NCBI GenBank assembly: GCA_020347085.1
Contig: CP070769.1
Span: forward strand, 1,678,118 to 1,683,250
Source: Desulfobacterales bacterium
GTDB taxonomy: Bacteria > Desulfobacterota > Desulfobacteria > Desulfobacterales > C00003060
Length of the DNA: 5,133 bases
Direction: 5' to 3'
A program made the position numbers and the translations under genes. The notes under the pieces were generated by a model that saw only the letters and a list, made by a program, of their open reading frames with translations, was not told the origin of the DNA and did not search any database. Below are positions 1-5,133 of the stretch, piece after piece; position 1 is the stretch's first letter, and each line of letters begins with the position of its first letter.

Positions 1-2
1 CA

Positions 3-2198
3 AGTAACATCGATGAGATTCTAATTGATTTACAGGATGATATCGTCAAATTGTTCGAGGCTGTGAGTCTCACTATCTACGTGGTGGACGGAATCAAGAA
101 GGACCTGGTATCCCGCGTTAAGTCAGGAGATGAAATCAGCGAGATTCGTGTGCCCATATCCACCAACAGTCTTGCGGGTTACTCAGCATATAAGGGACAG
201 TTGATCAATATCAAGAACGTATACCATGAAAAAGAATTGGCCGCCATCGATCCGAAGTTGAGTTTTGACAAGTCTTGGGATGAAAAGACCGGGTTTCGGA
301 CACGGCAAGTGCTCGTCGCCCCGGTAAGCTTCCAAAAGTATCTCATGGGTGCTATTCAGCTCGTGAATCGCAGGGATGGCACAGCCTTTACCGAGCGGGA
401 CGAAGGAGCTGTCCAGGAACTAGCGCAGACCCTTGGAATCGCCCTGTTCAATCAAAAGAGGATGGCAAAGGCCCGTCCTGGCAAATTTGATTATCTCATA
501 GAAAACGGGCTTTTGACACAAAAAGAGCTTGACAAGGCAGTACTGGAGGCGCGGAAGACCAGACAGGACATTGAAGACCTGCTGATGAAATCCTACAAGA
601 TCTCCAAGCAGGACATTGGGCAGGCCTTGAGTCATTACTATAGAGCACCCTTTGTTGAGTATAATGAACGGGTTCCAATTCCGGGTGAGCTTTTGTCCGG
701 TCTAAAGGTACCGTTCATGAAGAAGAATAACTGGGTTCCCATCGGACAAGATCAAGATGGCAAAAAAGTTATTATTGCCATTGACAACCCATACCATCTC
801 CAAAAAGTGGATATGATCAAGCCGCTCTTTCCTGATAAAGAGATTATATTCCATGTAGCACTTAAAGAAGATATCGAGAAATTTCTCACTCTCTTCTACC
901 AGGACGAAAAGGAGCTGAGCTCCATTGAAGACATCCTTGGGCAGTTGGAAGCAGAGGAGGACGAAATTGAGGAGGCAGAAAGGGGTGTGACCGAAGAGGA
1001 CAGCGCCATTGTCCAAATGGTTAACAAGATGATTCTGGATGCCTACGAGCGGAATGCCTCAGATATACACATAGAACCGTACCCTGGAAAGAAGCACACG
1101 GAGGTTCGCTTTAGAATTGACGGCGCATGCCAGCTGTATCAGACTGTTCCGTACAATTATCGTGCTGCGGTCGTCTCCCGCCTCAAGATCATGTCCCAAT
1201 TGGACATTGCTGAGCGACGCAAGCCCCAGGATGGCAAGATAAATTTCAAAAAGTATGGAGGAAAGGACATTGAGCTCCGTGTTGCCACTGTACCGACAGC
1301 AGGCGGCATGGAAGACGTGGTGCTGCGTCTCTTGCAGGCAGGTGAACCTATACCGCTTCATAAGATGGGATTCTCAAAAAGGAATTATGAAAACTTCATA
1401 GGCGTCATTACGACGCCATACGGGCTTATCTTTGTGTGCGGGCCTACCGGATCTGGAAAGACCACCACACTCCACTCAGCCCTTGCTTACATCAACAAAC
1501 CCGACGTCAAGATCTGGACGGCTGAAGACCCTGTAGAGATCACTCAGGCGGGTCTGCGGCAGGTTCAGACGCAGCACAAGATAGGTTTTGATTTTGCCAC
1601 GGCAATGAGAGCGTTCTTGAGGGCGGACCCGGACGTGATTATGGTTGGTGAGATGCGCGACAAAGAGACCACACATATCGGTATTGAGGCCTCACTAACC
1701 GGCCACCTCGTCTTTTCAACGCTGCATACAAACAGCGCCCCTGAGAGCATCACACGACTGCTGGATATGGGCATGGATCCTTTCAATTTTGCAGACGCAA
1801 TATTGTGTATCCTCGCCCAACGGCTGGTTCGAACGCTTTGTAAAGACTGCAAGAAAGAGTATAACCCATCTCGAGAAGAATATGATGAGCTCGTGCGGGA
1901 ATATGGCCCAAGAGAATTTGAAGAACTCAACCTTCCCTATTCAGACGACCTCGTGCTGTATAAGGGCATGGGTTGTCAGGCATGCAGCAATACGGGGTAT
2001 CGGGGCCGTATGGCTCTTCATGAACTTTTGATGGGAACCGACGAGATGAAAAGGCTGATCCAGCAACAGGCCCAGATGGAATTCATTCGGGAGCAGGCTG
2101 TCACTGATGGGATGTCGACTCTGAATCAGGACGGTATTGAGAAGGTCTTTAGTGGCTACACCGATCTGAAAGAGGTCAGGAAAGTTTGTATTAAGTAA
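3..2198 (+). CDS. GAF domain-fused GspE/PilB-family assembly ATPase (5' end cut by window edge)
   Basis: Cytoplasmic hexameric ATPase of the type II secretion / type IV pilus assembly family, which powers pilin or pseudopilin polymerisation at the inner membrane. The frame is open from base 3, so the TTG at 51 is almost certainly internal: 16 further codons (SNIDEILIDLQ...) continue the GAF domain upstream. Numbering from the TTG: GAF domain to about residue 135; GspE/MshE N-terminal-type domain about 143-290; acidic linker about 299-317; ATPase core about 318-700. Visible motifs are Walker A GPTGSGKT (464-471), Asp box AEDPVE (491-496), Walker B region DPDVIMVGE (526-534), His box TGHLVFSTLHTN (550-561), and a zinc-binding tetracysteine C597/C600 with C642/C645. 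All catalytic motifs are intact. Sequence alone does not separate GspE from PilB, so no symbol is given. PilT-like retraction ATPases are unlikely because of the N-terminal domain and the tetracysteine. No other pilus or secretion genes are in view. Confidence 0.95.
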   Translation, partial: SNIDEILIDLQDDIVKLFEAVSLTIYVVDGIKKDLVSRVKSGDEISEIRVPISTNSLAGYSAYKGQLINIKNVYHEKELAAIDPKLSFDKSWDEKTGFRTRQVLVAPVSFQKYLMGAIQLVNRRDGTAFTERDEGAVQELAQTLGIALFNQKRMAKARPGKFDYLIENGLLTQKELDKAVLEARKTRQDIEDLLMKSYKISKQDIGQALSHYYRAPFVEYNERVPIPGELLSGLKVPFMKKNNWVPIGQDQDGKKVIIAIDNPYHLQKVDMIKPLFPDKEIIFHVALKEDIEKFLTLFYQDEKELSSIEDILGQLEAEEDEIEEAERGVTEEDSAIVQMVNKMILDAYERNASDIHIEPYPGKKHTEVRFRIDGACQLYQTVPYNYRAAVVSRLKIMSQLDIAERRKPQDGKINFKKYGGKDIELRVATVPTAGGMEDVVLRLLQAGEPIPLHKMGFSKRNYENFIGVITTPYGLIFVCGPTGSGKTTTLHSALAYINKPDVKIWTAEDPVEITQAGLRQVQTQHKIGFDFATAMRAFLRADPDVIMVGEMRDKETTHIGIEASLTGHLVFSTLHTNSAPESITRLLDMGMDPFNFADAILCILAQRLVRTLCKDCKKEYNPSREEYDELVREYGPREFEELNLPYSDDLVLYKGMGCQACSNTGYRGRMALHELLMGTDEMKRLIQQQAQMEFIREQAVTDGMSTLNQDGIEKVFSGYTDLKEVRKVCIK

Positions 2199-2233
2199 GA
2201 AAGGTGAAAGCTCAAAGGTGAAAGCTGAAAGCA
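2199..2233 (+). repeat. Tandem 7-bp repeat, five copies
   Basis: Five uninterrupted heptamers follow directly after the ATPase stop codon: GAAAGGT, GAAAGCT, CAAAGGT, GAAAGCT, GAAAGCA (consensus SAAAGSW). The start of the array also contains a 13-bp direct repeat (2200-2212 and 2214-2226). The same unit recurs in reverse orientation at 2267-2287. Such arrays can expand or contract by replication slippage. A function in transcript folding or termination is an inference. Confidence 0.85.
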
Positions 2234-2283
2234 AGAACGGCACAATGCTTTCTTGCATTTTTTTGCTTTGACCTTTGAGCTTT
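2207..2283. repeat. 77-bp imperfect palindrome between the ATPase gene and uvrB
   Basis: The outer arms 2207-2219 and 2271-2283 are perfect 13-bp reverse complements. After a G/G mismatch, 2221-2225 pairs with 2265-2269. Further in, 2228-2230 can pair with 2258-2260, and 2231-2237 with 2250-2256. About 28 base pairs can form in one long arm. The palindrome arises because the heptamer array on the left is repeated in opposite orientation on the right. The transcript should fold into a long hairpin covering almost the whole gap before uvrB. Confidence 0.8.
2231..2264 (+). terminator. Probable rho-independent terminator after the ATPase gene
   Basis: A 7-bp stem GCAAGAA (2231-2237) pairs with TTCTTGC (2250-2256) around a 12-nt loop. 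An A and seven Ts (2258-2264) follow. Two more GC pairs can form inside the loop (2240-2241 with 2247-2248). The stem is modest in GC, so efficiency is uncertain, but the position 33 bp after the stop codon and the T tract fit an intrinsic terminator. The T tract can also pair partly with upstream A residues of the larger palindrome, which could weaken it. Confidence 0.6.
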
Positions 2284-2287
2284 GAGC
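2267..2287 (-). repeat. Inverted copies of the 7-bp repeat, three units
   Basis: Three heptamers TTTGACC, TTTGAGC, TTTGAGC lie head to tail. They are the reverse complement of the AAAGSTS units at 2199-2233. The array ends 10 bp before the uvrB start codon, so it forms the 5' leader of uvrB where a ribosome binding site would normally sit. Confidence 0.8.
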
Positions 2288-2297
2288 TTGTTTTCAT

Positions 2298-4292
2298 ATG
2301 TCCGCCTTTAAACTGATTTCGGGCTTTTCGCCTAAAGGCGACCAGCCAAGGGCCATAGAGGCGTTAAGTCATGGGGTCCGAAAGGGCCTCCGCCATCAGG
2401 TGCTCCTAGGTGTGACCGGTTCCGGCAAGACCTTCACTATGGCCCACGTGATCGCCCTGTTGAACAAACCCACCCTTGTAATCGCCCCAAACAAAACGTT
2501 AGCTGCCCAACTCTACGAGGAGTTCAAGACCTTCTTTCCGGAGAATGCTGTCGAGTATTTTGTCAGCTACTATGACTATTACCAGCCTGAGGCCTACCTG
2601 CCAGTCACCGACACCTACATTGAAAAGGATGCCTCGATCAATGAAATGATTGACAGATTACGCCATTCGGCCACCCGGTCGGTCATGTCCCGGAGAGACG
2701 TGATTGTGGTGGCGAGCGTATCGTGCATCTTTGGTTTGGGTGCTCCTGAAGATTACTTAGAGATGTGTCTAGAGCTCAAGCAAGGCACCGACTTTGTGCG
2801 GGATGCCATGCTACGGCGTCTGGTAGCCATGCAGTATTCCCGAAACGACTATGACTTCCACCGAGATACCTTCCGGGTCAGAGGGGATCGAGTGGAGATT
2901 TTCCCGGCCTATGAGGACGACAAGGCCATCCGCGTGGAGTTCTTTGGTGACACTATTGAGGGCATCTATGAAATCGACCCATTACTGGGTAAGGTGGTGA
3001 GGCCTCTTAAGCGGGTGATTATCTATCCGGCCACACATTACGTCACCACAAAGGTCACCCTGAATCATGCTGTCAAATCGATAAAGGAAGAGCTCAAAGA
3101 GCGTATCCCGTACTTTAGAGATGCCAAGAAATGGATTGAGGCCCAGCGGATAGAAGAACGGACCGGTTTTGATCTGGAGATGATGCGGGAGCTGGGGTAC
3201 TGCCACGGAATCGAAAACTATTCGCGCCATCTGACGGGCAGGAGGCCGGGTGAACCGCCTCCGACGTTACTCGATTATTTTCCAGAGGATTTCCTCCTCG
3301 TTATTGATGAAAGCCATATTGCGATTCCCCAATTGCGGGGCATGTACCGCGGGGATCGGTCTCGAAAGGAGACACTGGTCGAGTATGGATTCAGGCTTCC
3401 TTCAGCTATGGATAACAGGCCCCTGGCCTTTGAGGAGTTTACAAAGAAGATATTCCGGGTGATCTATGTGTCGGCCACGCCGGGTGACTACGAAATTGAG
3501 ATGGCCCAAGGACGGGTCGTTGAGCAGATCATCCGTCCCACAGGGCTTATCGACCCGAGAGTTATGGTGAAGCCTGCCGGGGACCAGGTGGATGACCTCC
3601 TCGAGGAGATCAGGGTCCGCGAAGAGCGCAAAGAGAGGGTGCTTGTGACAACCCTGACTAAACGTATGGCAGAGGATCTGACCGACTATTACGGGGATCT
3701 GGGGGTCAAGGTCCGCTACCTTCATTCTGATATTACGACCATGGAACGGGTGGAAATCATCCGGGATCTGCGTCTGGGGGTTTTTGACGTACTGATCGGG
3801 ATCAACCTGCTCAGGGAGGGCTTGGATCTGCCCGAGGTCAGCTTGGTAGCCATCTTGGATGCTGACAAAGAGGGGTTTCTTCGCTCGGAACGCTCTTTGA
3901 TCCAGACGTGCGGCCGGGCAGCCAGGAATGTCTTGGGAACGGTGATCCTTTATGCGGATCATATGACGCGGTCCATACAGAGGGCTGTTGATGAGACGAA
4001 TCGGCGGCGAAGGCTTCAGGCGGCATATAACAAGAAGAACGGCATCACCCCTGAGACCATACAAAAGGAGATCACGAACATACTCACTTCAGTGTATGAG
4101 GCCGACTATGTGACCGTGTCGGCGGTTTCAGAACCGGCTGCTGAGTTCGGGTCAGTGGATGATATGGAAAGTTTCATTCAGGAACTTGAGTCTGAAATGA
4201 AAGAGGCCGTCCGGGCGTTGGCTTTTGAGAGGGCCGCAGAGTTAAGGGACCAGATCAAAGAGCTTCGAGAGCTCGATTTGGATTTGAGATGA
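2298..4292 (+). CDS. uvrB: UvrB, excinuclease ABC subunit B (DNA repair helicase)
   Basis: Core subunit of UvrABC nucleotide excision repair. It is loaded by UvrA, verifies the lesion with its beta-hairpin, and recruits UvrC for the two incisions. At 664 aa it is full length compared with about 670 in typical UvrB. Visible motifs: Walker A GVTGSGKT (38-45); beta-hairpin YYDYYQPEAYLP (91-102); Walker B DESH (337-340); VSATPGDYE (391-399); TTLTKRMAEDLT (451-462); GINLLREGLDLPEVSL (501-516); LDADKEGFLRSERS (520-533); motif VI QTCGRAARN (536-544). A C-terminal UVR domain lies at about 625-660 (MESFIQELE...AFERAAELRDQIKEL), which contacts UvrC. The ATG start fits the family N-terminus (FKLISGFSPKGDQPRAI), but no good Shine-Dalgarno lies upstream; only a GAG at 2284-2286, inside the inverted heptamers. 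I saw no clear LexA box in the gap. The one oddity is Cys538 where Ile is usual. Identification is secure. Confidence 0.99.
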   Translation: MSAFKLISGFSPKGDQPRAIEALSHGVRKGLRHQVLLGVTGSGKTFTMAHVIALLNKPTLVIAPNKTLAAQLYEEFKTFFPENAVEYFVSYYDYYQPEAYLPVTDTYIEKDASINEMIDRLRHSATRSVMSRRDVIVVASVSCIFGLGAPEDYLEMCLELKQGTDFVRDAMLRRLVAMQYSRNDYDFHRDTFRVRGDRVEIFPAYEDDKAIRVEFFGDTIEGIYEIDPLLGKVVRPLKRVIIYPATHYVTTKVTLNHAVKSIKEELKERIPYFRDAKKWIEAQRIEERTGFDLEMMRELGYCHGIENYSRHLTGRRPGEPPPTLLDYFPEDFLLVIDESHIAIPQLRGMYRGDRSRKETLVEYGFRLPSAMDNRPLAFEEFTKKIFRVIYVSATPGDYEIEMAQGRVVEQIIRPTGLIDPRVMVKPAGDQVDDLLEEIRVREERKERVLVTTLTKRMAEDLTDYYGDLGVKVRYLHSDITTMERVEIIRDLRLGVFDVLIGINLLREGLDLPEVSLVAILDADKEGFLRSERSLIQTCGRAARNVLGTVILYADHMTRSIQRAVDETNRRRRLQAAYNKKNGITPETIQKEITNILTSVYEADYVTVSAVSEPAAEFGSVDDMESFIQELESEMKEAVRALAFERAAELRDQIKELRELDLDLR

Positions 4293-4303
4293 AAGTTGAC
4301 CGG

Positions 4304-4346
4304 CATGCTCCCCGCAAGCCCCGCCCGGAAGGGCGGGGAGGCTTCA
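4304..4346 (+). repeat. GC-rich REP-like hairpin downstream of uvrB
   Basis: CCCCGCCC (4319-4326) and GGGCGGGG (4331-4338) form a perfect 8-bp stem with a GGAA tetraloop (GNRA type). A competing perfect 8-bp stem pairs CTCCCCGC (4308-4315) with GCGGGGAG (4333-4340). No T run follows, so this is not a classic intrinsic terminator, although it could stabilise the uvrB mRNA 3' end or slow polymerase. Flanks CAT at the left and GCTTCA at the right recur around the hairpin at 4992-5022, which suggests a dispersed repeat of REP type. A remnant end of an IS200/IS605-type element is another possibility. Confidence 0.6.
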
Positions 4347-4369
4347 CTATCCACTCCAAATGTCAATAT

Positions 4370-4397
4370 TTCACCGGCGTCCCCTCTTTCCCACAAT
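4370..4397 (+). promoter_or_regulatory. Weak candidate sigma-70 type promoter for the PilZ gene
   Basis: TTCACC (4370-4375) and CACAAT (4392-4397) each match four of six consensus positions (TTGACA, TATAAT) with a 16-bp spacer. They would start transcription about 20 nt before the AGGG ribosome site. Matches this weak occur often by chance. It is reported because some promoter is expected between the uvrB hairpin and the PilZ gene. Confidence 0.2.
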
Positions 4398-4410
4398 AGA
4401 CTAGTGTGAT

Positions 4411-4414
4411 AGGG
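4411..4414 (+). promoter_or_regulatory. Ribosome binding site supporting the ATG at 4424
   Basis: AGGG lies nine bases before the ATG at 4424. The alternative in-frame GTG at 4406 has no purine-rich site upstream (its upstream sequence is CCTCTTTCCCACAATAGACTA-like and mostly pyrimidine), and it would place the AGGG inside the coding region. This decides in favour of the ATG. Confidence 0.55.
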
Positions 4415-4423
4415 TTGCCTTGG

Positions 4424-4957
4424 ATGAAAACAAATCAGACGAAAAAACATAGTAGTTCCCAAACAGTTCATGTGAGACAAGACAGTTCAGCGACCGTCAT
4501 TTGCCCGCATTGCGGAATTCGCTACACCGTGAATGCCGGGAAGGTGACAACTCGTGGACGCAGGTCCAAGTTAAGGTGTAAATGCGGGCAAAGTTTTTCC
4601 GTTTTTTTTGAATTTAGGGAGAACCCCCGCAGAGAGCTTTATGTTGACGGTTACTACCGCCCAATCAGAGAAGTTTATGTTAGAGGTACCGTCCATACAG
4701 TCCCTACATCCGAAGGCTTCCTCCGGGTGCTGGTGCAAAACATCTCCCGAACCGGGATTGGATTTGTTGTTCCAACCGGACACGAGCTCAAGGTTGACGA
4801 TAGGGTTGAAATAATGTTCACATTGGACGATGCAGAGCGAAGTCGGATCGAAAGAACCGCCGTTGTGCGAAGGCTAGCCGAAGGGAACTACCTCGGCTGT
4901 GAATTCACGGATTTCGGTCACGTTGACAAGGATACGGGATTTTACGTAATGACTTAG
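4424..4957 (+). CDS. Zinc-ribbon plus PilZ domain protein, probable cyclic di-GMP receptor
   Basis: A 177-aa soluble protein with no signal peptide or membrane segment. Numbered from the ATG at 4424: a small zinc-ribbon-like module (about 25-58) carries CPHC (C27, C30) and CKC (C52, C54), resembling the MJ0042-type knuckle but with CxC in the second pair. A PilZ domain follows (about 65-165). The two cyclic di-GMP signature motifs are present: RxxxR as RENPR (65-69) and [D/N]xSxxG as NISRTG (106-111). The late PilZ strand YLGCEF is at 156-161. PilZ receptors change the activity of motility, pilus or polysaccharide machinery when cyclic di-GMP binds. The target here is unknown. The pilus/secretion ATPase gene about 2.2 kb upstream is a possible partner, but uvrB and a terminator-like hairpin lie between. 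It is probably transcribed alone. A GTG start at 4406 would give 183 aa and is less likely. Confidence 0.88.
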   Translation: MKTNQTKKHSSSQTVHVRQDSSATVICPHCGIRYTVNAGKVTTRGRRSKLRCKCGQSFSVFFEFRENPRRELYVDGYYRPIREVYVRGTVHTVPTSEGFLRVLVQNISRTGIGFVVPTGHELKVDDRVEIMFTLDDAERSRIERTAVVRRLAEGNYLGCEFTDFGHVDKDTGFYVMT

Positions 4958-5133
4958 CCCTGATTGAGCCCTTGAACTGCAACAGCGAGCGCATTCCCTG
5001 CAGCTTGCTGCAGGGAGCTTCAAAAGGAGAAGCTTTCTCTGAATCAGGCGAGCGAAGGAAAGGGGAGAGAGACTGGCGTCAGAAAATCACCTGTTTCTCG
5101 ACGTCGAAACAAACGCATAAAATCATAGGCGTC
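4958..5133. other. Structured non-coding tail
   Basis: No + strand gene starts here: there is no ATG on this strand after the PilZ stop. The stretch holds the hairpin at 4992-5022. A second small stem pairs AGCTTC (5016-5021) with GAAGCT (5029-5034). A long-range pairing, CCTGATT (4959-4965) with AATCAGG (5042-5048), encloses both. GCGAGCG occurs twice (4985-4991, 5048-5054). A near-palindrome lies at 5093-5110. The minus strand frame reading inward from the right edge is open for 29 codons to a stop at 5044-5046, so a convergent gene may end here, but that is unproven. Confidence 0.5.
4992..5022 (+). repeat. REP-like hairpin downstream of the PilZ gene
   Basis: TCCCTGCAGC (4995-5004) pairs perfectly with GCTGCAGGGA (5007-5016); in practice this is a 9-bp stem with a CTTG loop. 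It starts 35 bp after the PilZ stop codon. There is no T run, so it is a weak terminator candidate at best. CAT precedes the stem and GCTTCA follows it, as for the hairpin after uvrB. The pattern (intergenic, just downstream of a gene, conserved flanks, different loop) suits a dispersed extragenic palindrome. Confidence 0.6.

Noticed and set aside
51..53. TTG at 51 as the true start of the ATPase
   Set aside because: The frame is open to the window edge and the upstream codons encode SNIDEILIDLQDDIVK, a natural continuation of the GAF domain; no ribosome site precedes the TTG.
2268..2296. TTGACC as a -35 box for uvrB
   Set aside because: No acceptable -10 hexamer lies 16-18 bp downstream (TTTTCA), and the TTGACC is explained by the heptamer repeat.
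1941..2297. 118-codon minus strand open frame covering the ATPase 3' end and the repeat gap
   Set aside because: The first part is heptamer repeat translated (SAFTFELSPF-like) and the rest is antisense to the tetracysteine region of the ATPase; no domain is seen.
3402..4064. 220-codon minus strand open frame inside uvrB
   Set aside because: It is entirely antisense to the conserved helicase motifs of uvrB, its translation shows no recognisable domain, and uvrB is unmistakable in the other strand.
4289..4399. 36-codon + strand frame overlapping the uvrB stop by ATGA
   Set aside because: The ATGA overlap is attractive for translational coupling, but the peptide (MKVDRHAPRKPRPEG...) simply reads through the GC-rich hairpin and shows no domain.
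4406..4423. GTG start six codons upstream for the PilZ protein
   Set aside because: No ribosome site precedes it, and the AGGG that suits the ATG at 4424 would fall within its coding sequence.
5093..5110. GTTTC...GAAAC as a CRISPR repeat
   Set aside because: Only one copy is present, there is no spacer-repeat periodicity, and the window ends 23 bp later.

Overview
The window looks like ordinary chromosomal DNA from a Gram-negative, pilus- or type II secretion-bearing bacterium. The best guess is a Desulfobacterota-type (deltaproteobacterial) organism. That guess rests on the GAF-fused GspE/PilB ATPase, on the zinc-ribbon/PilZ protein with a CxC second knuckle, and on intergenic short repeats and hairpins. 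It is an inference from protein style and was not tested by a search. I see no phage, plasmid or complete insertion-sequence genes.

Layout: (1) 3-2198, a GspE/PilB-family secretion or pilus assembly ATPase with an N-terminal GAF domain, cut by the left window edge. (2) 2199-2297, a 99-bp gap built from a tandem 7-bp repeat, a terminator-like hairpin with seven Ts, and the same 7-bp repeat in opposite orientation. (3) 2298-4292, a complete uvrB. (4) 4293-4423, a gap with a very GC-rich hairpin. (5) 4424-4957, a small zinc-ribbon plus PilZ protein, predicted to bind cyclic di-GMP. (6) 4958-5133, a structured tail with a second hairpin of the same design as the one after uvrB, a palindrome at the right edge, and possibly the last 29 codons of a convergent gene.

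All three sure genes are on the + strand, but they do not look like one functional operon. A terminator-like structure separates the ATPase from uvrB, and uvrB is a stand-alone repair gene. The ATPase and the PilZ protein could share a theme, because cyclic di-GMP and PilZ proteins regulate pilus and secretion ATPases in other bacteria, but the sequence gives no direct proof. The most unusual content is intergenic: the inverted heptamer array before uvrB, and the two REP-like hairpins that share flanks and sit just downstream of genes. No clearly new multi-gene system is visible.
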